From: Novosphingobium sp. Rr 2-17 | GTDB lineage: Bacteria > Pseudomonadota > Alphaproteobacteria > Sphingomonadales > Sphingomonadaceae | Direction: 5' to 3' | NCBI RefSeq assembly: GCF_000272475.1 | Contig: NZ_AKFJ01000004.1 | Span: forward strand, 1-64,000 | DNA: 64,000 nucleotides | In this document: piece after piece, positions 26,564 to 35,322 of the stretch | Numbering within the stretch: the first letter of the stretch is position 1 | Layout of the letters: each line of letters begins with the position of its first letter | The notes under the pieces: model-generated | What the model was told of the DNA's origin: nothing | The model's database searches: none | What the model saw: only the letters and a program-made list of their open reading frames with translations | Position numbers and translations under genes: made by a program

Positions 26564-27199
26564 TCAATGATCGGGGTCTTCGATCAGTTCACGCAGGCGC
26601 GTGAGCTTGCAGTTCGCACCGCTGCGCGAAAGCAACGTATCCCGATCAACGCACAGCAGCCCATCCTTGGTGCGCGAGAGATAGAAGCCTGAATAAAAGT
26701 CGCGCGCACGGCACGAACGCTCCAGTTCCGCGCTCAGCAGGCGGTGGTCTCGCATCATCAGCAGAAGTGTATTTGCGCGGTCTGGATCGACCCCGACAAT
26801 TCCGGCGATCGGCAGACATTTGCCGATCTTGCGTTCCATCAGTCGGCGCGGGCCGGGCTGGCGCGGCGCCCCTTCCAACATGTTCGGCGGCATCGGCATG
26901 GCAGCGCGTGGGGCGATGCGGATCTGGACCCGCTGCTCGATACGGATCTGCCAAGTCGGCTGCGGGCGTGCGGCCTGGGGCAATGTGCGTGCCCCCCGCG
27001 GTGGCTGATTGGTAACTGGGCCTGGGGTGTCCGACCAGTCCCGCCCTGCCCAATCGGGGCCGGTCCACGCCGCCACTGGCCTGAAACCAACAGAAATCGC
27101 GCGGGAGTCAGGCCCGTTACCCTCTCTAGTGACTGCCTGCTCGATAGCCGCAGGAAGCAGCAGAGCGAGCGGCGCAAGCAGGGCGGACGCGATGTTCAT
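26564..27199 (-). CDS. Secreted hypothetical protein (211 aa)
   Basis: A signal-peptide-like N-terminus (SALLAPLALLLPAAIEQA) is followed by a Pro/Arg-rich linker up to about residue 118. The C-terminal domain contains LMERKIGKCLPIAGIVGVD, LLLMMRDHRLLSAELERSC and FYLSRTKDGLLCVDRDTLLSR, with four cysteines in all. The last domain resembles small conserved sphingomonad proteins of unknown function. It is divergent from the FAD-dependent dehydrogenase at 27359. Confidence 0.75.
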   Translation of the reverse strand: MNIASALLAPLALLLPAAIEQAVTREGNGPDSRAISVGFRPVAAWTGPDWAGRDWSDTPGPVTNQPPRGARTLPQAARPQPTWQIRIEQRVQIRIAPRAAMPMPPNMLEGAPRQPGPRRLMERKIGKCLPIAGIVGVDPDRANTLLLMMRDHRLLSAELERSCRARDFYSGFYLSRTKDGLLCVDRDTLLSRSGANCKLTRLRELIEDPDH

Positions 27200-27358
27200 T
27201 AAAGATGCTGGATGTCCCTGTACGCACGATCTCTAGGTCGCAATATTTCGATACATATCGCAACAGCTTGAACCGCCGCTTAACTTGCTAAGCGACTGCG
27301 GCCAAATCGTAGTTACGCGATGGATGAAACCCTTCTTGAGCTGTGCCATAGGAGCCAC

Positions 27359-28771
27359 ATGAGCACCTTTTATGAAGAGGCGCTGGCCCTGCTGGGCGCG
27401 CGCGGGATTACCCAAGACCCGGACCTGGTATCGCCGTGGCTGACCGACTGGCGCGGTCGCTTCACCGGGCGGGCCTGCGCGCTGGCCTCGCCGGCGGACA
27501 CCGCCGAACTGGCGGCTTTGGTCAAGTTGTGCGCACACCATAGCGTGCCGATCGTGCCCCAAGGCGGGAACAGCGGCATGTCGGGCGGCGCCACGCCGGA
27601 CGAGAGCGGCACATCCCTCGTCGTGTCGCTGCGCCGAATGAACGCCATCCGCGAGATCGCTGTCGAGGCACGGCAGATCACCTGCGAGGCCGGCGTAGTT
27701 CTCCAGACTCTGCACGAGGCGGCGGAGGCAAAGGACTTGCGCTTTCCGCTGACGCTGGGCGGCAAGGGTTCGGCGACCGTGGGCGGGCTGATCTCCACCA
27801 ACGCCGGTGGATCGCAAGTGCTGCGCCACGGCTCGATGCGCGCGCTGGTGCTGGGGCTGGAGGCAGTGCTGGCCGATGGCCAGGTCTATTCCGCCCTGAC
27901 CCCGCTCAAGAAGGATAATCGCGGCTTCGATCTCAAGCAGTTGCTGATCGGTTCGGAAGGGACGATGGGCATCGTCACCGCCGCGACACTACGGCTCCTT
28001 CCCGCCGTTGCCGAACGCGTGGTGATCTGGGCCGGCCTTCCCTCTCTTGCTGCCGCACGGACACTCTTGCTGTTCCTGGCGGACGCAGCCGAGAACGCGC
28101 TGGAAGGCTTCGAGGTCATGCCTCAGGCCAGCATCGATGCGGTAGTCGAACATATGCCCAGCGCTCGCCCGCCACTGGAAGGTCGCCATCCCTGGCATGT
28201 GCTGATCGAAATCGTCGCCGACGGCTCAGGCGCAAGCGTTCTGCGTGAGCGGTGCGAGGCGATCATGGCCGAAGCTTTCGAGAACGACTTGCTCGACGAC
28301 GCAGTGCTATCCGCCAACGAAGCACAAGCCGAATCGTTCTGGCTGATCCGCGAAACCGTGCCGTCCGCCGAGCGCGCACGGGGCCCGGCAGTCCAACACG
28401 ACATTTCAGTCCCGGTCGAAAAGATGCCCGAATTCATCGACATCACCGCGCCGATGATCGAAGCTGAGTGGCCCGGCACCGAAGCGATCGCCTTTGGCCA
28501 CTTGGGCGACGGCAATGTCCATTACCACATCATAGCTCCCTCTGTGACCGACAACGCGGCCTGGCAGAAGAACGAAGGTAAGGCGATCAGCCGCCGGGTC
28601 CACGATCTCGTCGCGCAATGGGGCGGGTCGATCTCTGCTGAGCATGGCATCGGCCAACTCAAGCGCGACGAGTTGGAGCGGCTGGGCGACCCGGTGGCGC
28701 TGTCGGTCATGCGGGCGGTCAAACAGGCGCTCGATCCGAAGGGCTTGTTGAACCCTGGTAAGCTGATCTAG
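27359..28771 (+). CDS. FAD-binding D-2-hydroxyacid dehydrogenase (GlcD/D2HGDH family)
   Basis: A 470-residue flavoprotein of the VAO type. The N-terminal FAD_binding_4 domain shows VPQGGNSGMSGGA and TVGGLISTNAGGS. The C-terminal oxidase domain has GHLGDGNVHYH (metal/substrate histidines) and AEHGIGQLK. Relatives oxidise D-lactate, glycolate or D-2-hydroxyglutarate. The ATG at 27359 has GGAG upstream and matches the family start better than 27320. The single subunit and length favour D-2-hydroxyglutarate or D-lactate over the multi-subunit glycolate oxidase. Confidence 0.88.
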   Translation: MSTFYEEALALLGARGITQDPDLVSPWLTDWRGRFTGRACALASPADTAELAALVKLCAHHSVPIVPQGGNSGMSGGATPDESGTSLVVSLRRMNAIREIAVEARQITCEAGVVLQTLHEAAEAKDLRFPLTLGGKGSATVGGLISTNAGGSQVLRHGSMRALVLGLEAVLADGQVYSALTPLKKDNRGFDLKQLLIGSEGTMGIVTAATLRLLPAVAERVVIWAGLPSLAAARTLLLFLADAAENALEGFEVMPQASIDAVVEHMPSARPPLEGRHPWHVLIEIVADGSGASVLRERCEAIMAEAFENDLLDDAVLSANEAQAESFWLIRETVPSAERARGPAVQHDISVPVEKMPEFIDITAPMIEAEWPGTEAIAFGHLGDGNVHYHIIAPSVTDNAAWQKNEGKAISRRVHDLVAQWGGSISAEHGIGQLKRDELERLGDPVALSVMRAVKQALDPKGLLNPGKLI

Positions 28772-28922
28772 CCACTGCTGCGCTGTCGGGCACAAGTTCC
28801 TGTGCCTGTCGGAGCGCGACTTGCGCCCGGTTAGGCGTCCATCTAAAGCAACCGCTTCGTCCAATGAGCGCCTTTGCCGGCCTGTTTTGTGCAAACCCAT
28901 TTTTTCTTCGGAGAGTATCGCC

Positions 28923-29699
28923 ATGGCCAGCGCGCCGCAGAATTCCGGACTGCCCCTGTTCTACAAAGACTTGATCCCTCTTAACTCGCAGCAGCATGCG
29001 AATTGGAAGACCCGCCAGACCGACAAGGCGACGTGGCTGATCGACGTCAACACGGTGCCGTTGACGGTGGAGGAGTTTCCCCAGGCGCAGCGCTTCACGC
29101 CGATCATCTTCACCACTGGCGAGAACCCGATCCCATTGGCGCTGTTCGGCATGAACGAAGGCATCAACGTCTTCGTCGACGAAGACGGTACCGTGAACGC
29201 GCCCGTCTACATACCGGCCTATGCCCGCCGCTACCCGTTCATGCTCGCCAAGCTGCGCCCGGACACCGAAGAGTTGTCGCTCTGCGTCGATCCGACGACT
29301 GACCTCGTCGGCGAGATCGAGGAAGGCGACGCCTTGTTCAACGGCAACGAGCCAAGCGAAGCCACCCGCAACATGCTGCAGTTCTGCGAAAATTTTGAAA
29401 TTGCCGGCACCAAGACCGCCAACTTCATGGCCGAGCTGGCCAAGCACAAGCTGCTGATGGACGGCGAGCTCAACATCGATCAGGGCAACGGCGAGCCGCC
29501 GTTCACGTATCGTGGCTTCCAGATGGTGGACGAAAGCAAACTGCGCGAGGTTCGCGGCGACGTTCTGCGCGGATGGAACCAAAGCGGGCTACTTCCGCTG
29601 ATCCATGCCCACTTGTTCTCGCTGGAACTGGTCCGCGAAATCTTCGGCAAGCAAGTTTCGCAGGGCAAAGTTCCGGCGCGGATTCCCGCCCCCGTTTGA
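28923..29699 (+). CDS. SapC-family protein
   Basis: A 258-residue SapC-type protein (Pfam SapC family). The conserved core is seen in FTPIIFTTGENPIPLALFGM, VYIPAYARRYPFMLAK and LCVDP. The C-terminal region is FTYRGFQMVDESKLRE. The family is named after a Campylobacter S-layer-associated gene, but its function in proteobacteria is not established. The protein has no signal peptide. A strong inverted repeat follows its stop, and a small-RNA candidate lies further downstream. Confidence 0.88.
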   Translation: MASAPQNSGLPLFYKDLIPLNSQQHANWKTRQTDKATWLIDVNTVPLTVEEFPQAQRFTPIIFTTGENPIPLALFGMNEGINVFVDEDGTVNAPVYIPAYARRYPFMLAKLRPDTEELSLCVDPTTDLVGEIEEGDALFNGNEPSEATRNMLQFCENFEIAGTKTANFMAELAKHKLLMDGELNIDQGNGEPPFTYRGFQMVDESKLREVRGDVLRGWNQSGLLPLIHAHLFSLELVREIFGKQVSQGKVPARIPAPV

Positions 29700-29725
29700 G
29701 CTGCCCCGCTGGACTGACCGATTGC

Positions 29726-29765
29726 GGGCGCAAGTGATTATTGCACTTTTGTCACACTTGCGCCC
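29726..29765. repeat. 11-bp perfect inverted repeat after the SapC gene
   Basis: GGGCGCAAGTG (29726-29736) pairs with CACTTGCGCCC (29755-29765) across 18 nt, starting 27 nt after the stop. No T-run follows, so it would be a factor-dependent terminator or an mRNA-stabilising hairpin rather than a classical intrinsic terminator. Confidence 0.55.
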
Positions 29766-29899
29766 AATTCGGAACGCCATCGCACAGCCACGCTAGACAA
29801 TTCGTTACACTTCTATACGCCGAATCGCTTGAACTTCGCCGCCACCTGGCCTAACTAGGCTTCACTTGGTCGGCGCTACCCTCATGGCCCGGTCAAGCT

Positions 29900-29966
29900 G
29901 GTGCACTTTGTGCACCTCCTCCCTGAACCTTGGCCACCCTGCGCAAATTGCGCGGGGTGGTTTTTT
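29900..29966 (+). ncRNA. Candidate trans-acting small RNA (two hairpins with anti-SD linker)
   Basis: Hairpin 1 is GGTGCAC-TTT-GTGCACC (29900-29916). A single-stranded linker contains TCCTCCC (29917-29923). Hairpin 2, CCACCCTGCGC...GCGGGGTGG (29934-29960), ends in TTTTTT (29961-29966), a classical intrinsic terminator. No ORF precedes it, and the adjacent genes end or start elsewhere. Exposed CCTCC motifs are a known trait of alphaproteobacterial sRNAs that pair with Shine-Dalgarno sites. The 5' end and promoter are not determined; a weak -10-like TATACG lies at 29814-29819. Confidence 0.6.
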
Positions 29967-30021
29967 ATGGGGATCAGAGTGCTGACCGCACGGTGAGCGA
30001 ATTTCTGGCAGTAACGGGGCG

Positions 30022-30969
30022 TTACTCCGCTGCTTGCGGCCAGGCCCCGGCTTTATCGCCCAAATCGGACACCCGCTCCGCCAGGCAACGCACCAGGCCG
30101 GCAAGGTCTTTCACCATCGCATCGACGCCCGCACCAAGTTCGATGAGCGCCGCATCAAGATAGCGGCTGCGATCGATCTCAAGTTGCAGTGCGTGGATTG
30201 CCTGGCGCGGCTGAGCATGGCGTTCCAGCACGTAACCGCCCGCATAAGGCCGGTTGTGCGCAGCCTCGCGCCCGCAGCCCGCCAAATGCGCGAACGCCGC
30301 CACAACGAGGCTGCCGTGACAGCTTGCGCCGAATCGATCGCCGATGACGATTTGCGTCCCGCCCCGCCCGTCCGGAGCGGGCAGCGGAGGCATCGAGTGA
30401 AGGTCGATCAATAGCGCCGCCCCCCAGCGATCGCGCAAGTCCGCCAGCGTGGCGCCCAGCGTTGCGTGATAAGGCTCGTGGACGCCATCAAGGCGCTCGG
30501 CGAGGTCTTCGCTTCCCAACCGCCGCCGCCACAGCTCCCCCATTCCAGGCAAGCGACGCGGGATCAGCCCCAGACCACTACGAGCACGGCGGCTAGGGGT
30601 GGCCGAGCCGGAAGCGGGCCTGGCCTCGCGCACGAACATTTCCCAATCGACGTCCTCCGGCCCCCGGTTGAGGTCTATCATCGCCCGCGGCGCCTGAGCG
30701 ACCAACAGCGCTGCTCCCGTTGCGCGCGCCACACCTTGCGCCACCAGATCGATCAACCGATCTTCCAGCCGCAGCACCATTGATGGAGGGTAGCGCAAGT
30801 CCCGCAGCAAAGCCGGCGGATAAGTCCGACCACCATGCGGCACCGCGATCAGGACAGGGATAGCCAACGGCTGAGCCGCGTACTGCGTAAAGGCATGCTC
30901 GTTCGGAGCGCCGGGAATTTGCCCGCCCTTGCACCCTCCCGAATCAAGTGTCTCGCTGGTTGCGATCAT
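30022..30969 (-). CDS. N-formylglutamate amidohydrolase family protein
   Basis: A 315-residue zinc-dependent amidohydrolase of the HutG-like fold. Visible motifs are VLIAVPHGGRTYP, the acidic DLNRGPEDVD, LLIDLHSMPP, IGDRFGASC, and NRPYAGGYVLERHAQP near the C-terminus. Members release formate from N-formylglutamate in histidine breakdown, but no hut genes lie nearby, so another N-acyl substrate is possible. It is divergent from the CpdR gene. Confidence 0.87.
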   Translation of the reverse strand: MIATSETLDSGGCKGGQIPGAPNEHAFTQYAAQPLAIPVLIAVPHGGRTYPPALLRDLRYPPSMVLRLEDRLIDLVAQGVARATGAALLVAQAPRAMIDLNRGPEDVDWEMFVREARPASGSATPSRRARSGLGLIPRRLPGMGELWRRRLGSEDLAERLDGVHEPYHATLGATLADLRDRWGAALLIDLHSMPPLPAPDGRGGTQIVIGDRFGASCHGSLVVAAFAHLAGCGREAAHNRPYAGGYVLERHAQPRQAIHALQLEIDRSRYLDAALIELGAGVDAMVKDLAGLVRCLAERVSDLGDKAGAWPQAAE

Positions 30970-31123
30970 ACTGAGACGCTGTCGATTTCAGTCCGCAATG
31001 TCAAAGCGTCCCGTAACCGGTCAGTGCGAAATCGACGCGAGATTATTAATTGCTCCACGCCTATGGAGGCCGGGCTATTCTACGCATAACGTTGCACATC
31101 AAACAAACTGGATAACCAGAAAA

Positions 31124-31498
31124 ATGCTCCGCATTCTGCTTGCCGAAGACGATTCTGCCATGCGCACCTACCTTCAGCGCGCGCTGCAGAATGCGGGCTA
31201 CGGCGTGGTTGCGGTCGATCGCGGCACCGAGGCGTTGCCCTATCTGGAAAACGAGCACTTCGACTTGCTGCTGTCCGATATCGTCATGCCCGAAATGGAC
31301 GGGATCGAACTGGCGCAGCGTTGCGCGGAAATTTCGCCGTTGACGAAAGTCATGTTCATCACCGGCTTCGCCGCCGTCAGCTTGCGCGCCAGCCGCGAAG
31401 CCCCCCAGGCCAAGATCCTGTCCAAACCTTTCCACTTGCGCGACATCGTGATGGAAGTCCGCCGCATTTTCGGCCTGGCGGAACACGCACGGGTCTGA
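31124..31498 (+). CDS. cpdR: CpdR-like single-domain response regulator
   Basis: A 124-residue receiver-only protein. The acidic pair is Asp9/Asp10 (LLAEDDS), the phosphorylation site is Asp52 in LLLSDIVMPEMDG, and the conserved Lys101 is in SKPFHL. In Caulobacter, unphosphorylated CpdR acts as an adaptor that loads ClpXP substrates at the cell pole. Length, sequence and a neighbouring formylglutamate hydrolase all match alphaproteobacterial CpdR. The name is a family-level assignment. Confidence 0.85.
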   Translation: MLRILLAEDDSAMRTYLQRALQNAGYGVVAVDRGTEALPYLENEHFDLLLSDIVMPEMDGIELAQRCAEISPLTKVMFITGFAAVSLRASREAPQAKILSKPFHLRDIVMEVRRIFGLAEHARV

Positions 31499-31545
31499 TG
31501 CTGACTTTTCTGGGGGTGTCGTAAAAGCGCGAGGCAAAAACCCTC

Positions 31546-31574
31546 TTGCGCGGATCAAAGCCCGCCGCTAATGG
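31546..31574 (+). promoter_or_regulatory. Candidate promoter of tRNA-Val
   Basis: TTGCGC (31546-31551), a 17-nt spacer and TAATGG (31569-31574) lie 45 bp before the tRNA. Spacing and position fit a housekeeping promoter. Confidence 0.5.
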
Positions 31575-31619
31575 GCCAGTCCTCCGGCGGGGACACCTGC
31601 CGGAACGCTCGTATGGAAT

Positions 31620-31694
31620 GGGCGTATAGCTCAGTGGTAGAGCACTATGTTGACATCGTAGGGGTCGCAAGTTCAATCCTTGCTACGCCCACCA
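31620..31694 (+). tRNA. tRNA-Val (anticodon GAC)
   Basis: A complete cloverleaf. The acceptor GGGCGTA pairs with TACGCCC. The D-arm is AGCTCAGTGGTAGAGC, and the anticodon stem CTATG/CGTAG encloses loop TTGACAT with GAC at 31652-31654. The T-arm holds GTTCAATC. The discriminator A is followed by an encoded CCA. Confidence 0.96.
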
Positions 31695-31705
31695 TTCCTA
31701 GAAGA

Positions 31706-31737
31706 CCCGTCGCATAAGCGGCGGGTTTTCTGCTTTT
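31706..31737 (+). terminator. Terminator after tRNA-Val
   Basis: The hairpin CCCGTCGC-ATAA-GCGGCGGG (31706-31725) is followed by a T-rich tail (TTTTCTGCTTTT), 11 bp after the tRNA. Confidence 0.75.
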
Positions 31738-31914
31738 GGGCCTGCCGTTTCCTCATCGGTGGGGTCCTGACCGCTTCGCTTCCTCCGCTTAATCACCTCA
31801 CCCCGGCCCAGGCGGACCAAAACCCGCCCCCAAAGCCGAATACGCGCCTTGCCATGCGGCCCGGCTCTGCCTAGAGACGCAGCCAATTTCTTACCCTAGG
31901 GGAGTGTTTCACGC

Positions 31915-33138
31915 ATGGCGAAAATCAAGGTAGCGAACCCCATCGTCGAGATCGACGGTGACGAGATGACGCGGATCATCTGGCAGTGGATCCGCGAACG
32001 TCTGATCCTCCCCTACCTCGACATCGACCTCAAGTATTTCGACCTTTCTGTCGAGAAGCGCGACGAAACCGACGACCAGATCACCGTCGATGCCGCCAAC
32101 GCCACCAAGATCCACGGCGTCGCAGTCAAGTGCGCGACGATCACGCCTGACGAACAGCGCGTCGAGGAATTCAGCCTCAAGCAGATGTGGAAGTCGCCCA
32201 ACGGCACCATCCGCAACATCCTGGGCGGCGTCGTGTTCCGCGAACCCATCGTGATTTCAAACGTACCTCGCCTGGTTCCGGGCTGGACCGACCCGATCGT
32301 GGTTGGCCGTCACGCTTTCGGCGACCAATACCGCGCCACCGATTTCCTCGTCCCCGGCCCCGGCAAGCTGCGCTTGATCTGGGAAGGCGACAACGGCGAA
32401 GTGATCGATCGTGAAGTCTTCAAGTACCCCAGCGCCGGCGTCGCCATGGCGATGTACAACCTTGATGATTCGATCCGTGATTTCGCCCGCGCCTCGTTCA
32501 ACTATGGCCTCGCGCTGGGCTGGCCGGTGTACTTGTCGACCAAGAACACCATCCTCAAGGCTTACGACGGTCGCTTCAAGGACTTGTTCCAGGAAGTCTT
32601 CGACACCGAAGGCTTCTCTGAAAAGTTCAAGGCTGCCGGCATCGGTTACGAGCATCGCCTAATCGACGACATGGTCGCCTCGGCGCTCAAGTGGTCGGGC
32701 AAGTTCGTCTGGGCTTGCAAGAACTACGATGGCGACGTGCAGTCGGACATCGTCGCACAGGGCTTCGGCTCGCTGGGCCTGATGACCTCGGTGCTGATGG
32801 CGCCCGACGGCAAGACGGTTGAAGCTGAGGCTGCCCACGGCACCGTCACGCGCCACTATCGCCAGCACCAGCAGGGCAAGTCGACGTCGACCAACCCGAT
32901 CGCCTCGATCTTCGCCTGGACGCGTGGCCTGCTGTACCGCGGCCGCTTCGACAACACCCCCGAAGTCGTCAAGTTCGCCGAGACCCTTGAACGCGTCTGC
33001 ATCGAGACCGTCGAGAGCGGCGCGATGACCAAGGATCTGGCGCTGCTGATCGGCCCCGACCAGAACTGGATGACCACCGAGCAGTTCTTCGAGGAAATCG
33101 TTAAGAACCTCGAAACTGAGATGGCCAACTGGGCCTGA
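31915..33138 (+). CDS. icd: NADP-dependent isocitrate dehydrogenase
   Basis: A 407-residue TCA-cycle enzyme converting isocitrate to 2-oxoglutarate. It belongs to the eukaryote-like homodimeric class: N-terminal [16 protein letters not shown], substrate-binding [12 protein letters not shown], metal-site [20 protein letters not shown], and [11 protein letters not shown]. It has its own upstream region after the tRNA terminator and a strong terminator downstream. Confidence 0.96.
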   Translation: MAKIKVANPIVEIDGDEMTRIIWQWIRERLILPYLDIDLKYFDLSVEKRDETDDQITVDAANATKIHGVAVKCATITPDEQRVEEFSLKQMWKSPNGTIRNILGGVVFREPIVISNVPRLVPGWTDPIVVGRHAFGDQYRATDFLVPGPGKLRLIWEGDNGEVIDREVFKYPSAGVAMAMYNLDDSIRDFARASFNYGLALGWPVYLSTKNTILKAYDGRFKDLFQEVFDTEGFSEKFKAAGIGYEHRLIDDMVASALKWSGKFVWACKNYDGDVQSDIVAQGFGSLGLMTSVLMAPDGKTVEAEAAHGTVTRHYRQHQQGKSTSTNPIASIFAWTRGLLYRGRFDNTPEVVKFAETLERVCIETVESGAMTKDLALLIGPDQNWMTTEQFFEEIVKNLETEMANWA

Positions 33139-33186
33139 TCGGGCTTCGCTCCGTCGCCTGAGGTTGCGGAGCGATCGAATGAAATC

Positions 33187-33219
33187 GCCCGCCGGTTCGC
33201 AAGAACCGGCGGGCTTTTT
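33187..33219 (+). terminator. Intrinsic terminator of icd
   Basis: A GCCCGCCGGTTC/GAACCGGCGGGC stem with a 4-nt loop (33187-33214) is followed by TTTTT (33215-33219), 49 bp past the icd stop. Confidence 0.85.
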
Positions 33220-33258
33220 CGTGCCGATTGATCGAATTCAGCTCGACAGAAGGTCTTC

Positions 33259-33741
33259 TCAAAGGGTCTGGAACATCACCAGCGCGTCCACGAACCCCTT
33301 TGTCGGATGCTCGAAGGCCCCCGGCAGCCGACCCACGACATCGAAACCCATCCGCAGCCAGAGGCGGATCGCGCGATCGTTGGTGCTGACGACGAAATTG
33401 AACTGCATGGCTCGGTACTGCCGCTGCCGAGCGTGATCGAGCGAATGCTGGCACATGCGACTAGCAATTCCGCGGCCTAATGCTGTCGGACTTGTCATGT
33501 AACCGCAGTTGCACACGTGCCCTCCACCACCACCCTGGTTGGGGCGGATGAAATACGTGCCGACCACTTCGCCCCCCTCCTGCGCGACAAACGTCTCCTT
33601 GTCGTCGCCCAGCCAGTAAGCGAGCGCGGCATCTTCGCTGAGGCTCGGGTCCAGCGCATAAGTCGCGCCTTCCCGGATCGCCGGCATGATGACGGCCAAT
33701 ATGGACCGTGCGTCCGCTGCTTCGGCTTTTCGTATCAGCAT
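33259..33741 (-). CDS. GNAT-family N-acetyltransferase
   Basis: A 160-residue acetyl-CoA-dependent acetyltransferase. The domain starts LIRKAEAADARSILAVIMPAI. The acetyl-CoA loop region reads TALGRGIASRMCQHSLDHA, and the C-terminal part has NDRAIRLWLRMGFDVVGRLPGAF. The start at 33741 is preferred because the fold begins there, though 33759 is in frame. The acceptor is unknown; relatives act on small molecules such as phosphinothricin-like amines. Confidence 0.85.
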   Translation of the reverse strand: MLIRKAEAADARSILAVIMPAIREGATYALDPSLSEDAALAYWLGDDKETFVAQEGGEVVGTYFIRPNQGGGGGHVCNCGYMTSPTALGRGIASRMCQHSLDHARQRQYRAMQFNFVVSTNDRAIRLWLRMGFDVVGRLPGAFEHPTKGFVDALVMFQTL

Positions 33742-33839
33742 ACCAGGCATCATAACCAACCCAGGTCACCCCCGCCATTCGGCGCGGCATCGGACGACAA
33801 AATCCTGGATAATTATTTTGTTCTTGTTATGTTCGATAT

Positions 33840-34910
33840 ATGGACGCGATCAAAGGCAGAGGTGCGACAACCAGTCAGGCGAGCCGTCGGTTCAACCTCC
33901 CTCAAAATGAGGCTGACAGTGATTGGATGGATGCGCGAGAGCAGATCGATGGTCCTGCACTCTCTCCGCGCACCACTGTCATAGACCTTCACCCCAAGAC
34001 CATCCTTTCATTCAACAAGTCCCCAGACGTGCCCTTCGATCGCTCCGTGAACGCCTACGGTGGTTGCGAGCATGGGTGCATCTACTGCTTCGCGCGGCCG
34101 ACCCACGCCTATCACGACTTGTCACCGGGGCTGGATTTCGAGACCAAGCTGTTCGCCAAGCCGACGGCGGCGAAGCTTCTGCGTGAGACGCTGGCGAAAC
34201 CTGGCTACAATCCCGCGCCGATCGCAATGGGCACCAACACCGATCCCTACCAGCCGATCGAGACGCGCTATCGCATCACGCGTGCGGTGCTGGAGCTATG
34301 CCTGGAAGTACGCCATCCGGTGACGATCACCACCAAGTCGGACCGCGTGCTGCGCGACCTCGATCTGCTGGCGGAAATGGCGCGGGCGAACCTGGTTCAT
34401 GTCGGCATTTCGGTGACTAGCCTCGACCCCCACCTGTCGCAGCTTTTGGAACCCCGCGCTGCGTCTCCGGCGAAGCGGTTGGCGGCACTTGGCAAACTGG
34501 CGGCGGCAGGCGTGCCGGCGCACGTTTCGGTGGCGCCGGTCATCCCCTCGATCACCGATCAGTTTATCGAGGGGATCTTGGAGGCCGCCGCAGCACAAGG
34601 TATTTCCTCGGCTACGTGGATCATCGTACGCCTGCCGCACGAAGTTGCGCCTCTGTTTCGTGAGTGGCTGGAAACGCACTTCCCCGACCGCGCAAGCAAA
34701 GTCATGGCGACGATCCGCTCCTTACGCGGTGGGCGCGACAACGATCCCGCCTTTTTCACTCGCATGCGCGCTGAAGGCGTCTGGGCGGAACTGTTCCGCC
34801 AGCGCTTCCGCATCGCTGCCGCGCGCCATGGCATCACCAGGCCGAACGTAACCCTGGATTGCTCCCAATTTCGCCGGCCCACCCTCGATGGCCAATTGTC
34901 CCTGCTCTGA
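33840..34910 (+). CDS. PA0069-family radical SAM protein
   Basis: A 356-residue radical SAM enzyme. The 4Fe-4S ligands lie in GGCEHGCIYCFARPTH, with CxxxCxxC spacing near residues 75-82. The barrel continues with MGTNTDPYQPIE and ITTKSDRVLRDLDLL. The N-terminal GRGATTSQASRRFN is typical of the PA0069 subfamily, which is related to spore photoproduct lyase-like proteins. The reaction is unknown, and no partner genes are adjacent. Confidence 0.88.
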   Translation: MDAIKGRGATTSQASRRFNLPQNEADSDWMDAREQIDGPALSPRTTVIDLHPKTILSFNKSPDVPFDRSVNAYGGCEHGCIYCFARPTHAYHDLSPGLDFETKLFAKPTAAKLLRETLAKPGYNPAPIAMGTNTDPYQPIETRYRITRAVLELCLEVRHPVTITTKSDRVLRDLDLLAEMARANLVHVGISVTSLDPHLSQLLEPRAASPAKRLAALGKLAAAGVPAHVSVAPVIPSITDQFIEGILEAAAAQGISSATWIIVRLPHEVAPLFREWLETHFPDRASKVMATIRSLRGGRDNDPAFFTRMRAEGVWAELFRQRFRIAAARHGITRPNVTLDCSQFRRPTLDGQLSLL

Positions 34911-34990
34911 CCGAGGCGCCCCAAGACGGAACCGCGCGCTGATCACACGCGTTGTGCTGAGCAGTATTTGCGCTGAACAGGAGTCAAAAA

Positions 34991-35263
34991 ATGTCCGAAG
35001 AACGCGTAACGAGCCATCCGACGGAAACCACCGGCGCTACCCACACCACGATCATCCGCGAAAAATCCGGCAGCGGCGTCGGCATTGTTCTGGCAGCAGC
35101 ACTGCTGATCGCAGTCGTCGCCGGTGTTTACTTGTTCAGCCAGAACACCGCTAGCGAAGCTGCCAAGAACAGCGCCGTGGCCGAAGCTGCAAATGATGTC
35201 GGCAATGCCGCCAACAAAGTAGCAGGTGCCGCAGAAAACGCCGCCAAGCCGGCTTCCCAATAA
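34991..35263 (+). CDS. Small single-helix membrane protein (90 aa)
   Basis: A hydrophilic Thr/Glu-rich N-terminus (about 27 residues) precedes one membrane helix (GIVLAAALLIAVVAGVYLF). An Ala/Asn-rich C-terminal tail with repeated NAANKVAGAAENAAK follows and may be coiled-coil. The start follows an AGGAG site (34979-34983) 7 nt upstream. The function is unknown. The gene converges with dnaE. Confidence 0.75.
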   Translation: MSEERVTSHPTETTGATHTTIIREKSGSGVGIVLAAALLIAVVAGVYLFSQNTASEAAKNSAVAEAANDVGNAANKVAGAAENAAKPASQ

Positions 35264-35322
35264 TCCTAAGGATCGGGTTAGGCGAGGATTGCAACCTTAG
35301 CACCCCCGCCTACCCGGAGCCT

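Noticed and set aside
29726..29765. Intrinsic terminator of the SapC gene
   Set aside because: The stem is strong but no T-run follows, so it is listed only as an inverted repeat.
31620..31914. tRNA-Val as an integration site of a mobile island
   Set aside because: The tRNA is followed by its terminator and then icd; there is no integrase gene and no repeated tRNA 3' end in the window.
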